Part shown: positions 12,560-27,500 of the stretch, piece by piece | How the letters are laid out: the number at the start of each line of letters is the position of its first letter | How positions within the stretch are numbered: the stretch's first letter is position 1 | NCBI GenBank assembly: GCA_030562195.1 | Contig: CM060200.1 | Coordinates: forward strand, 9,300,001-9,364,000 | From: Nipponacmea schrenckii | Lineage: Eukaryota > Mollusca > Gastropoda > Lottiidae | DNA: 64,000 bases | Reading direction: 5' to 3' | Notes under the pieces: generated by a model | What the model was told of the DNA's origin: nothing | What the model saw: only the letters and a program-made list of their open reading frames with translations | Databases searched by the model: none | Position numbers and translations under genes: made by a program

Positions 12560-15500
12560 GTAGGAATTACAATGATAACAGTGTCAAATTAACCCTTGAC
12601 AGCCCATAGTAATATATAGGTTACAAAGTACTAATGATCCATGTTGCAAAACAGAACCAGGATTTTAAACAGTGACAACTCACCCACTTGAGTAAAATTA
12701 CATTTTCAGGGGTATTCAAAATCTGAAATTTTTGTAGCAAGTACTGAAAATAGAAATTTTGATGGGGCACCAGACTTATACCTGCTTTTAAGCATGCATG
12801 CTTTGATTTAAGGAATTTGATTCTAGGAATGACAACCTATGAAGATAACTTGTGTCCACCAGGATTCTTCTGTCTAGAAGGACAGGAGCCAGAGTTATGT
12901 CCAGCTGGTAGAATGAGAGATACCCCAGGTGCAGCATCAGTAACAGATTGTCCACGATGTCGACCAGGATACTACTGTCCAAATGATACTATTAATACTC
13001 AAGGCATACCGTGCAGAGAAACATATGAGTGCCCAGGAAGTGCTTCTATTGAGATAGATTGTCGCCCAGGACATTACTGTAAAGGAACTACAGGATTGCC
13101 ACCAATCTGTCCAGGAGGATATTACTGTCCAAATGCTACAGATACTCCAATCCTATGTCTTTACCCTGAGTATTGTCCAGAAGGCTCCAACATGACTCTT
13201 ATCTGTCCACTCGGATATATGGCTAACTATCACGATGGAGTCAGAGACAGTATTGGCAAATCATGTCGTATTTGCCCTGCTGGTACTTATGGAAACTACA
13301 CAGATAGATCAAAATGTGACCTATGTCCCTCTGGTTACTATTGCCCATTAGGAACAGGACATGGTGATTCTTACCCCTGTCCTATAGGATCTTACTGCCC
13401 AATTGGATCTGCTGCACCAAACAAATGTCCTGCTGGCATGTATGGAAAGATTTTCAGGGCTGATAACTTTGGTCAATGTGCACCTTGTCCTGCTAATTAC
13501 TACAATAATCTGGAAGGTCAGAAGGCATGTCGACCATGTGGTAGTTCTGCCTATTCTGATGCAGGTAGTCCACAATGTACATGCATTGGGAAATTCAGAA
13601 ACTTCCAGGAGTCTGATGGCTCATGTATATGTATGTCTGGTTATATCTTCTACAATGAAATTGACCAAGAGATTTCTAATGGAAATGGTGATGAAGACTG
13701 CCAAGAAATTGTTGACACAAGGTGTACCCAACAAGAAACTAGGATAGCCAGTGACCGTTCTTGTGCGTTGGTGGAGAATTTTGACTGTTCTGACTCTTGT
13801 CCTGATGGCAATGGTGTATTGGATGTTAGTTTTGGAAGGTTTGTTTCTTATTTCAAAATACATGTACTGTAAGAAGAATTTCCGTAAAATTTTATAATAT
13901 AACAATAAAATTGGAATGCATTTGATTTTCTGAAAGGAAGGTTTGACTTCTCCCAAATGTACAGACCTAAAAAAGTAATTTATTAATAGACAATAGGTAC
14001 AAAATCATATTTATAGAAAAGGGATAATATTTTTCTTATTTTGTAGATGTCGTTGTAATCTGTATGTTGATGCAGATGAGATATGTAATCCAGCATGTAG
14101 AGACACTATGCCATCTGTTGGTCTTCAACTATTATCTGATGGTACTGTACAAATAAATATCCAAGATGCTAATGGTCAAATAGTCACCAAGGTATGTGCA
14201 TTACATGAAAACTTTAAAAGGTTATAAAAGAAATAGTTTTTAATGCACTCAAGACAGAGCTGTTAAACTTTTATTCAATAAAATCAATACACATTTTCAT
14301 CCTTTTTGTTAAAGAGCTCTTCATATAAGGATTTTTTAAAGCTTACAAATTATGACTGTTAAAATGTTAACTGAGTCATGCCTTAGTGTTCCAGTTCTTA
14401 AACATAAGATATTGATTTTTACAGACATTGACAGAGGTTTATGGTCCACTAGAACAAACAACAGGAACTAAGAATGTACAAGTTGTTAGTTTTTATGATG
14501 ACAGAGTAACAGCTAGTTTATATCCTACTGTCAATGAAACTGATCAAATCCTCAGTAAGTATAATAGTCTCATTTGTGTTCTTCTCAAAATGGAAGAAGA
14601 CTAGAAAAATGTAGTTGAGCAAAAATATCACATCAGGGTGCAAATCTATTTAGCTCCAATTCAAACATAATATATTTCAAAGTTGAACATTGGACAATTC
14701 TCTATAATAGAATCAGTGTAACTTTGAAATTGTATTATATTTCAGCATCTGTACAGGAACAGTCAGGAACAGCACCATCAGCTAGAAGACGTCTGTTGGC
14801 AACCACTGTCCCCAGCAACCAGATTAGCAATCCTGCACTTTGTATCAATGTTGATGATCTGATACTATTTAAGATTTGGTTGGATACTGTAAACAGGTCC
14901 AATAGTCACTATCCCATATACCAAAAAGATCATCTTTATAGCACTAATCCTTCGTTTGATTATGGACCATTCACTCAGCTCCAGAACCTTATCCTCAACA
15001 CCAATATAACTATTACATCTTTTGCTTATGTCTTCACTGAAGGTGGTACTTATGTTTTTACTGATTCACAATCAAGTAACAGGTAAGTTTTTGTGGTCTA
15101 GTATCCATAATTCCTAGCCATTAAAGTACCTTGATGTAATTATGTAATCTTATAAATACAATTTGTGGTTGAAATGTTTTCTACACTTTGAATTTGTCTA
15201 TATAAGGTTATGATGATCAATCTTGCAGGAGATGTTGGTTGTGATTCTTAGTGACATGAAAGTAATAATCCTGAATGCTTTCTCCTTGCTTTCTGAACCT
15301 TGATTTTTCACAAAAAAATTCTCAGATCTTCTGATTTTCAACCTGTTTATTTTGACAGAAGGTTATTTTGTCATTACAGAGATGTGATAGTAACAGTGAA
15401 ACCAGTTGGATCAACCTGTTCACCTGGTACTTCTACTATAGTACCGTCATCACCATCTAATCTCATACAACTGGGTATTAATAAGACTACAGTACAGAAC

Positions 15501-18500
15501 GAAGAACCGGACTGGACTCTCATATATGGTAGGTTAGCACAGTTTTCTTTGATGACAGTTCAAGCTGTCAAGTATATAGTATATGTTTTAATCTTTTGGA
15601 AGGGTTTAAGGATTTGACATTATAACAAAGAGTAATTTGATGTGCCAATAAATCAACAACTATGAAATTAAAGATGGTTAAAAACTAATGGAGAATATTC
15701 ATGGTCCCAACAGAATAAAATGATATTTCGAAAAATTATTTTAAGTGATATCATTTAAGATATTTGGAACAAAAGAAATATGTAATAATGTTACCTTGAA
15801 ATTTAAATGTCATTTCCATTGTCAATTATAAACTGTATTCTTTGATTTCAGCAATGTTGGCATTATTTTTATTGATAATACTAATATTGATCATAGCTGT
15901 CGTTGCCTGGAAACCATCCGATTCCATGTTATACCCTGTCAAACACTGGAAACCTAAATACAGAGCATTATCAAAATATACACCATATGATAAAGATATT
16001 TTAGCTGAAATCAGGTTAGTATCAGAGCACTGTACTGTACTATTTCTTAACCTGAATATTTTTAGTAATGACTTTAGACATTAATTGATAATGTTTGATA
16101 TTAACAACATGATTTATTATGTTGGTTTATGGTGATTATGTTTAAACATAAACCTTATTTTCTTTCAGTGGTAAAGAGTTGGGACCTAGAACTGTTGGAG
16201 ATGGTGCAGAAATTTCTTCTGATCTCAAATTAGGTTTGTTGTTTAATTATTATTCATTGGTTAAGAAAAATTTTTCAAGACTAAGATAAATATTTTCTAG
16301 GGTTAAAATAAATGTTTTATGGGGTAAATATTTTCTAGTTCGAAATAAATATTTTGTAGGGTTTAGATAAAGATTTTGTAGGTTCAGATGAATATTGTAT
16401 GAGATAAGTATTTTCAAGGAAAAGATAAATATTTTCAAGGGTTGAATAAATATTTTCAAGGTAAAGATAACTATTTTCAAGGGTTGAGATAAATATTTTC
16501 TAGGCTCAGATAATTATCTTCTAGGTTGGAATAAAGAGGTTGAATTAGAAGGATTCAATGTGAGAGTATTATATGATAAACTAGAAGATCAGAATCAACA
16601 CCTAGCTTCTCAACTTGCCAAACAAAAAGATGACCTACAAGGATTCTATTCACGTATATGTGATCAGAATGAACAACTTAAGAAACTACTGAACAACATT
16701 GATCCTAACAAGTTAGCAGAAATGGAAGAACAGTTGAAGAATGGAGGAAAAACATCAGATACCTTACAGAAATCTTCTGCTACTGGACCTAAAGTTGTTA
16801 ATGCTCATGTTAGATTTGGTGATGTCCATAAACATCAGTTTAATTTAGGTAAGATGTTGAGCTTGTTGACAGTAACATCAAAATAATTTATTAATCAAGA
16901 GAAATAATCTTGTAAGAGAAAATACTACATGACACAATTTATATGTTCCATTAGCAGACATTAATTGACTAACAGAAGGATCTCATAACTTTTTCAAAAC
17001 AGATTTCAGTCGTTCAGATTCGTTTATTGAAGACAATTTTGGAATTCATCACTAAACTCTCTCTGATTCTTGGCCTATGATTAATTCATTTCAATCTTTT
17101 ATAGGCCAAGGTAGAGAAGTTGAATTAATGGCTGCTCTACAATTATTACTGGATAAACTTAACTCTGGTAATGTACCTCTATCACAAGATGTCTGGGATC
17201 AGATACACAATGGTAATACTGGAGAGAAATATACATTACTTCAATCTGGTGGTTCTCAGGTATTACCCACTTTTCATATTTTCTGCTGTAACAATTCAAT
17301 TTTAATCCATCTTGTTCCTTATGCTATTTTTTAGACAAAATTCACATTTTTTGGTCATTCCTTATTCTGTCATTAGCTAAACATAAAACATATATCTTGA
17401 CTATTCAAAATTCTTTTCTACCATATTTTCAGACACATACCCAAGGTCAAGGTGAACTGTTAGGTCATCATAAAGATGAGAGATTGAGGTTAGAGAAAGA
17501 TCTAGAGAATGATGAGAGAGAAGCCTTTGGTAAATTATTAGATGATTTAGATGGTGAACGGCAGAAGATAGTTGATGATATGGCTGATGATCTAAAGATG
17601 AAACTACAAGGTAATCTTTACATTTAAATGCTTAACTCTAATAGTTTACAGATTTAGTCTGTTCTCTGTTAGAGGCCCATAAATTCTTCTTTTTGAACTT
17701 TTTGTAGAGTATCCATTTTGACTTTATGTGGTTTCTTTTTTAGGAGAGCTAACTGAAGCAGAAGTGAATAAGATATTAGTTCAACATGAGCAAGAACTTA
17801 GCTCTAATCTGGATAAATTAAGATCTGAGAAAGAAAGACAAATGAATGAATTGAGACATAAATTAGCTGAGAGAAGAAGAAACAGAGAGAAACTTCTGAA
17901 AGATAAACAAACTGCAGAAGTAAGTACATCATCTTCATTAATAAGAACAAGAGTCAGTCAATCTTACCCCTTTCACCTGAATGCCTTTTATCAATCAACA
18001 TATGAATTGATTTTCCAACTAATTGTGCTTATTTTAGTCTGTGAAAGCTGGACTACCTGCCCCAGTACGAGGTCTAGATGATACTGATATTATACTGAAA
18101 CAAGAAGAAGACCTATATAATACTATACACAATGAAGAATTACTAGGACAGACATCAGCTCAGATAGATATTGACCATGATTTAGCTGAGAAGCAACGAC
18201 AACAACTCTCAGAAAATATGGCTAGTCAAATTGTAAGCTATATTATTGTAATTTATTATGGAATTTCTTGGTAATCCTGATACTCCGAATTTTTTTCAAA
18301 GCTCGAAATAACAACTTTATCCCTCCCGACTTTGTGCAAGGTTAAGATCACTTGTCAGTTGAAAATCGGAAAGGAATAGGATATAGAGGTGTGCACAAAA
18401 TTTCTATCAGTGCATTGATAATAAAATGCAACAATATGTTGCACTGCAGTTTTGAATGAAATTGATATTAATATGATTGAGTTTTAATATTTGTCTGTAC

Positions 18501-21500
18501 AGGAAGCTTTATCAGATCATGATCTCATCAAACAACAACAAGTTGCAGCTATCCTGGAAGATCAGAAACAACAGGAAGAAAAACTGAGTAGAAAACTAGC
18601 TCAACAGAAGGAACAACATCTTGATAAGTTACGCCGTAGACTTGAAGACCGTAAACAAAAACAACTCATGAACTTAAGAAATAAACAAGAAAAGGAAAAG
18701 GCAGAGGTAACTCTTCTTCATGAGATTGTTTTAGGCACATAAAAAACTGCATATATATATTTCTCAGACTATGGGTTCGCTGAATTTTTTAAGTCATGAA
18801 ATCAACACTTAATAAAACAAGTTGGAACAGAGTTTAGGACCCCACCGGAAAAAAAGCAGATTGAGACAAATTAAAATTGGCTGAGAAAAGAATAGAAGTG
18901 AGAATGTGACACAATCCAATTCAATGGAGGCCAAAATTGGAGCAGACAGAATCTGTTTAAAACTCTTTCACATTTTGAAATTAAAAAAAGGAAAAATATA
19001 AATTTCTTTCATTTCATTTCCTTTCTAGCTGTCGTTAAGAAGATTGGAATCGGATTGTCAAGAAGATTATGACAGGCTATTGGATAGTTTGGATAAACAG
19101 CATCAAGCTGAGGAAGATAGCTTGATAACAGAACTGAATCTAGCTGAAACAGAGCAGATCAAGCAGGTTTCCGAGGCTATTGATGATGAACACACAGCAG
19201 ATCTTAATATGATACACAGAAACTTGGTGGACAAGGTTAGTATTCAATTTAGATCATAAAATTTTGATCTTGTTGAACTAAAAGCTATGTAGATCTCAGT
19301 ACATCAATTGTTAGATCAGTATAAACATTGTCTTATATCTGTATTTTAGATCAGAGAATTAACACCAGAAGAATCTCAACTAGCTGTTCAAAGATTATTA
19401 GATCAATTCAACCAAGACAAAGATATCTTAAATCAAGAATTACAATTAGATAGAGATAGGCAATTGGCTGATTTACAGGTAAGCGATTGATATTGATCTC
19501 TAATAGATTTCTATTATGGATTAGATTTTCACCTTGAAATAATAACTCCTGATCACCATTCTTGTCTTGATGAAGATTCAAAATGATTTCTACTTTTGTA
19601 TCAGGAACATAAAATTTTTATTAACAATATTCTGATTGACCAGTCATCTTTATTTTTGCTTTATTGACATGATCTAAAGAATCGTGATTATTTTATTTTT
19701 TATTAAGGCTAAGTTAGCTGCTAGAAGATCACGTAAATTACTCAATGAACAAAGAAAAATGGAGGATGCAGCAGTGAAAAGATTTATTCAGGATCAAGCT
19801 AAACAGAGGAAACAAGATGATGGAAGAAATGAAGATATGATAGTAGATATTAATTTACATCATATACCACAAGTACAGTATGGTGAAACTTCTGAAGAGA
19901 AAGCTCTGAAAAAAGAACAGGTGTGTTAACTGTTTCACAATTTTTAATTCATTTTGTGGACTTATCTTTCTATCCATGAAATTTTGAAATTGCCACAAGT
20001 ATCATGAATAGAGGTGTGGTGGACAGGATACTATGCTGTTATCCTTTCAAAGTCATTTAAGTATTCAGTTACACAATCTGTATTGTTATTTGTATTGAAA
20101 GCCCTATCAGTAAAGACACAATTTCTTCATTGCAATGTATAGCAGTCCATGTCTTCAATAGTCCAATTGGTTTGATTGATATAGAATTAGATTAGGTTTA
20201 TTCCTGTGTGTAGTTTTAAGATTCTGTTGATAACAAAAATAGGGTAGGCCATGAATTCACAATTATACCTTATACCTAATTCTATAATAGGAACGAATTA
20301 AAGAGGACCTAAAGAAAAGACAAAGAGAAGAGAGGGATGAAGTTTCCAACAAATTAGATGATGAGGTTTTAAACACTGAAAGTAACAAGAGGAAAGACTT
20401 AGATAAAGAAAAAGAGAAGCTGTTATATGAAATGAAGAATAAACAAGCAGCTGAATTAGCAGCTAGAACTGACTTAACAGAGGAACAGCTTGCAGCTGTA
20501 AGTTATCATTGGTTTATAATCTCAGGGTAGTTCACACTGCTATAATTGGTAAACAATAAAACCATTTAAGCAATTTTGGCTATTAGATTATATATTGCTG
20601 TATTTGCCCCTTTGTTGTTTCTGATAAGTTTGAAATTTCTTTCCCAAAACAATACAATTTGGACCCTTGGCTCACTAATTCTTATTTTTATACTGTTTTC
20701 AGTTGATGGCATCCCATGCTCAAGATTTGGAAAATCTATCAGAGAAACTAGAATCCCAGCAGGCTAGACAACAGTTAGCCTTACGTGAAAGACTTGCTCA
20801 AAGACGTAAAAACAAAATGGCTGAATTACGTAGACGGCAAGAAGCTGAACTGACTAAAGAAATGTTGACTCAGCAATCTGAACTTGATGAAGTCAAATTG
20901 AAGCAGGTAAAAATTGTTATATTATTCATTATCATAGGGTTCACTGTAAAATTTGATTTATATTCAGAAAGGTCTTTACCCTGGACTTTAGACTTGTGTT
21001 TGTCTGTCTTACTGGATTGGTAAAGCCAAGCAAAAAATACACTTCTATTAAAACACAAGCAGTCACATTGAGGTATAAGTAGTATGGTTTATTTAAGACT
21101 TATTGCTACTGTTCCGCCCAAAATCGGCATGGCTTGTTCAATTATACACGGTTATGATTATTTATCATAAAAAAATCAAAGCTCTAAGTTTAACAGTGGC
21201 TATTTGATTACAATGACAACAGTCCTGTCTGAGATATAAATATGTCTGTTATACTTTTGTATTGGCATTTTAGGCTCATGAAGTAGAGAAGAAAGCTATA
21301 GAAGAAGGTATCAGAGAAAATGGACAGGAAGATAGTGATAAAGTTATTCAAGCTGTCTTAGCTAAACGACATGCTCAGGTGAGTCAGTGTTTTATTAGTA
21401 TAACAATTACCAAACATACACCCAAATAAAAAATGGGTCCTGACAACTGAATAATACTGTTTAGTGTACGTATAATCTTGCATTTTAGGAATTAAAAGAT

Positions 21501-24500
21501 CTAGAAAATAGATTTAACGGTAAAAAGAGAATATTGGTGGATGAAGAATTAAATAAATTGTATAATAAACATGATCAGTTAAAAGACAACATGTTGAAGC
21601 GACACCAACAAGAATTAGATGAACTCAAGGTAAATATCCTGAGAAACAATCTCATCCTACATTTGCAAAATGTATAAGGATCTCATCTTACATTTACAAC
21701 ATGTATCATAAGGATCTCATCGTACATTTACAAAATTTATCATAAGAATCTCATCCTCCATTTAGAACATGTATCATAAGGATCTCATCCTTCATTTACA
21801 AAATTTATCATAAGGATCTCATCCTTCATTCAAAACATGTTTCATAAGGATCTAATTCTTCATTCAGAACATGTATCATATGATCTCATCCATCATGCTC
21901 ATCCTTCATACACAACATGTATCATAAGGATTTAATCCTATACACAATATGTATCATAAGGATGTCGTTACAGAAGCACCTCATACTTAAGGAATCACAT
22001 AACTTTAGCTCTTTAGAAGTTGCAAACTAGGGAATATGATAAGCATCATAAAGTTTTTGAGATCTTAGTTAGTAATAACCAGATGTAACATTCTAACTAG
22101 CAAGTTTAAATAATGTTAGAGCGCATGCAATTTATGCACTCAATTGTAATATAGCAACATCATTTCAGATCAAGATGTTCAGTAATATGTTTTTCATTCT
22201 AGGAAAAGGGATTAAGTCCTACAGATTATCAAGAAGAACAAAGTTTATTATTAAATAAACAACAGTTAGAATTAGGTAAATTAGATAAACAGTTAACAGA
22301 AGATGAAAAACAAATTAAAGAAGTTGTACTCAGTGATTGTGAAGTGAATTTTGCTAGAGAGAAATTAAATATGAAAGAGAAACACTATAAGGTTAGTTTC
22401 AAAACTATTCTTTCATTTCAAATTATACTGTGATTCGGTTGATTCCAAGAATGTACAGAACTCAACAATTCAGTCACCTCATACAGCTTCATTGGACAAT
22501 GGTTTTAAAAGAATATGTTGTGTAGGCCTACTGATTTTTGTGCTTTATGTGAGGCATATTAAGATTTACAGGTAATATGAATTCATTTTGCATGGTCATA
22601 AACAAGCATTTTTTTTCTACACACCATTCAAATTCTCACAATTTTACTTAAGAGTTATAAGTGTAAAAATGCTGCCTTGCAAAGGAAAACAATGGATAAC
22701 TACAAATGTCTCTGTAAAAATTTTGACAAGTTTGTTGCAGAATTTAAAATCAAATTTGGTTATAGGAATTTGCTGATGCTCTTCGTGAATACAGTCCACA
22801 ACATGAAAGAGTCAAACAGGCTGAGAACATGGCAGAAGAACTTGAAGAAGTGAAACAAAAACTTAAAAATCAAAGACAAGAAGAAGAGGCCAAACTTCAA
22901 GCTGAAAGATCAGGTAAATTGCTTTTTACTAGTCTTTTTTTATTTTCCAGATAGCTTAATCACCTAATGTTGCCTAGATCATGAACACTTCAAATTGACC
23001 TCTTTTTATTTCTCTAAATCCTATTTGAATATACAATTTGTGACTTATATAATATGAATCACATGTAATTTTTATAAAGAATACAGACTAGAAACTTATA
23101 TCTGTGGCTCTGTATATGATATCAAGGAAAATTCTTTAGTAATTGTTTGACCACTAGCAGCCACTACATTATGCACAAAAATCACCCAATATAAAAATAA
23201 GTTCCCTGTTTAGCAGTTGTTACCTAGCTTTATTAGATTCAAAGTAAGTGAAGCATCTGACACATAGTTCATAGCTCAATCCACTGATTCTTTTGGGTGT
23301 TAACAGAATTCGAAAGACTAGAAAAAGAACGGCTAGAAAATGAAATGAAGATGTATGCTGGTAAACTAGAGGAAGAAACAGTCAGAGAAAAACAAAGACA
23401 CGAAGAATCCCTGAATAATTTAAACAAACGAAAAGAAGAACTTGTGAAAGAGAAGAACAACAAAATTAAGGTAACATGCTTGAAATTGACAGAGACGGCA
23501 GACAGCATGTGAATTTTCAGGGAAATGTAAAAGTGAAATTTTGGATATACATGTACCTTTCACTACTTCTGGAACTATTGCAATTTTCCTGGAAAGGCCA
23601 TTAGATAGAACAGTCACAATTTCCTCATGGATTCAGACCACAAAAATTCTTCATCACTGATTGACCATGAATTGAAGTGCCCACTACGATATTTGATGTG
23701 ATGTTAAATAGAGATCAATATTGTCAATGCTGGAACAATGTCAAAATTTTATAACAGAAGTTTACTGAAGGTAATTTTTTTTTCAGAGCGAATTAGAGAA
23801 GTTAAAATCTAGTGGTGGTACCAAGGAAGAACAAGAAAGATTATTAAGGGAACATGAACGTGATCTCCAAAATCTAACTAATAAACTTGAATCAGATAAA
23901 TTACGAATGAATTCCAAACTTCAGGTAATATTTATTATCAAAATAGAGTTGATTGTTTAGTGTTGAATCTTTCTTTGTATATTTAATATAATTGGTTACT
24001 TTGAACTAATAATGCTTCTTTGGTTATCTGAATCTTTCTTTGTATATTTAATATAATTGGTTACTTTGAACTAATAATGCTTCATGTGTAAACATGATTG
24101 GCCACCAACATTCTGATTAAAGCATAAGTCCAGAGGTACAGATAATGCAAGAAAGAACAATGCCAAGACGTTTGGTTAAGAATCAGCTGGAAGTTGGATC
24201 CTGAAAAAGCCTAGTGAAGTCTCTGTCAAAACTAATAAATAGTTCCTTAACATTGTATCTACGAAGGCACTTTTCTTGAACACCTGCTTACACTCTGTGA
24301 AAGGATTTGTCAGAATGACATGTTTTGTGTATGGCACTGATGAAGTATTTATTCTTCTTCAGGAAAAATTAAAGAAAAGAAGAGAAGAAAAGTTGAAATC
24401 TAAAGAAAAAGAAGTAAAAGAAAATATTGAAGACAGTAAACGACAACTAGAAGCTAAACAACAAAGTACTAGAGAAAAACTGCAAACAGAAGAGGTAAGT

Positions 24501-27500
24501 CTTGACATTGGAAAAAAGTCAAACATAGAAATTCAGATAGAAATGACCAAACAAGCTTGGTATAAGCAAACACTTTAGATATTGGCAAACAAGCTTTTCA
24601 CTAAAAAAACAAATCTGGCCAAAATAGAATTGCATAAACACACACAAAAATATTGGAATTTTCATTTACAGATGATAGCTCTTCAAGAGACATTAAATGT
24701 TGGTAGTTTACCAGCTAGACAGGAACCAGTAGGCAGACCTGGTACTCCTGAGCTTCAACCAACAACTAGTACACCACGTCCTGATACTAATGCATTACCT
24801 AGTACCTACACTAATACACCACCTTTAAACGAAGCCGAGATGATTAGCCTCCTAATGGCTTCACCAATGTACAAAAAACTAGAAGAAATCAAGAAAACTG
24901 TAGCTAATGGTGGTTTCAAATCGAGTTTAAAATCAAAATCAGGTAATTTTTTTAAATCTAAATTATGTAATTTTTTTAACCTGCTTTTTCATACAAAATT
25001 TATTTCAAGTAAATTTATGAATATAATCAGCACCCTTTTCAAGAAATAGAGAAAAATACATTTACCCTTTAAGAATGTGCATAGAATAGGTAATACTTGT
25101 CTGAGCTTTAGACACCATATCATTTTTATACGCCCACTTTATAATGTGGTCGTATACTGTCGTGACCCCTGTCCGTCTGTCCGTCCGTCTGTCCGTCCGT
25201 CTGTCCATCCATCTGTTGCTTCGTCAGTCCGTCCACAATTGCTTGTGAACGCGATAGAGAATACAGTTTTTGTTGGATTTGAATGAAATTTGCTATGATC
25301 ATTTATATTGAGTTCTTGGACAAGTTCGAAATTGACAATTTTTCGATGAAGGGTTTTTGAGTTATTGCACTTGACTTAGTCAAAACTCATCAAAATTGGC
25401 TTGTGAACACAATAGAGACAACAGTTTTTAATCGGTTTGAATGAAACTTGCTGTGATTATTTATATCAGACAAGTTTGAAATTGGCGATTTTTTGATGAA
25501 CTGTTTTTGAGTTATTGCCCTTGTCAAAACGTGTTAAAATTGGCTTGTAAACGCTATAGAGACTACATTTTTCATTGGATTTGAATAAAACTTGCAATGA
25601 TCATTCATATTGATGAGATCTTGGACAAATTCAAAATAGGCTATTTTTCAATAAATGGATTTCAAGTTATTGCACTTGACTTAGTTAAAGAGATCTTAAA
25701 CAGGTTTGATAGTGACGATTTTTTGGTGAACATTTTTTGAGTTATTGCCGTTGACTTAGTCAAAACGTGTTAAAACAACAGTTTTCATCTGATTTGAATG
25801 GAATTTGGTGTGATCATTGAAGTTGAGATCTTTGTCAAAAAAATTTGACAATTTTTTGATAAACTGTTTTTGAGTTATTAGTCTTGACTTTGTCAAAACA
25901 CTGCGAAATTGGCTTGTGATTGCGATAGACAATATAGTTTTCATGAAAATTAGCTAGTAAATAAAATAGAGACTAGGTTTCATCTGATTTGAATCAAATT
26001 TGGTGTGAACATTTTTATTGATGAAAACTTGAATTATACCTAAATAATGTTATAGTTTCTGCCTGTGTTAAAACAGAAAATATATTTTTAAGTGGGCGTA
26101 TCTTGCTAGGCAACCACTTGTTAAATAGATGATGATGTGGTGATGAAGAATTCTCTACCTTACCTTATGTTACTATTATTATATTGTATAATAGGATAGG
26201 CCTATATATTTTTAGGAAACTGCCTGATTCACAATAATAAACTTTTTAGATTTCTATACTATGTTTATATATATTTTCAGGAAATCATGTCGATCCAAGA
26301 GAGTTGGAATGGGAATCAGATAAAGAACTGAAGCCAGTAGATTTAAATAAAGTTGATGCTAGGAGTTTTGTCGTCTATAAATTTGGTTGTTTTGTATTGG
26401 ATCTGCTGTCACTCCATTGTAACCACAGTCCTGTCACACTACTGTTAGCTGAACAGATCCCACCAAATAAACAGCTGAAGAACAACATGTACTGTAACTC
26501 ATTCCATTATGATGGCAACAATCACATCCTGTATATTAGAACAGCTAGATTACAGACTGTTGGAGAATTTATCTCGGTCTTAGTTCATACATTAGCTCAT
26601 ATAAAATCAGGTAGGTTCAGTTATTACTTCATGAATGTTTTTGGGGATGCTGCAAAATAGATGCTCAGTTTGCAAGCTTAACCATAGAGTGCTTAAATTA
26701 TTTTTCGTCCTTGTTCAAATAGACAAGCTGTCATTCGGAAAAAACCCTTGTCAAATCAAATTTCCCAGAACCACACTTTTTGATAAACATTTGTTTTAAA
26801 TTATTTTTAAATGGTTTAAACAAACTTGTATACCGTTCAGTGGGCCTAATATTATGGGTTTTAAATGATATATTATGAATGAAGCTAAGTACTATTATAA
26901 TTTACTGTTATTTCCAGGTGACCTTACCAATGATTCTGACCCAGATTTTACCCGAGAATATCAACGTGCTATTAGTGTCTTATGTAATGACTTATTCTTT
27001 GCTCGCTACCAACAAACTTCCAACACAGCCCAGAAATTAGCTACAGCCCCTGTGCCAGGTGATATAGAAGCAGCTAATAAATTGATACAATCCATATTTG
27101 GACAGAAAGACAATGAATCCATGAAAGCTAGTGTGGTAGACGATTTGTTAGATGTTAAGGTCCATACTGGAACTGATATTAAGGGAGCTAAATTCAATAA
27201 AGATAAATTACAAGATAGGTAAGAAATACAACAATCTTTTTAATTTCCATTACTCCTAGTTTCCCTTCATCATAAATCCATAAATAAGATGATCTTCAAA
27301 GGGTGTGCTTATAAAACTCTGAGTCAAATCATTTCAATCAAGCCTAAAAAATATTCGGATGATTGAAGTTGAAATAAACAGCCCCAAAATATTAAGGAAT
27401 GTAGGTTTCGAAATATTTACTCAGGAATCTACATCTTGGACGGTTGTGCTATAAATATACATCATAATTAAATGGACTGTCCTTTCTTATTCTTTGAACT

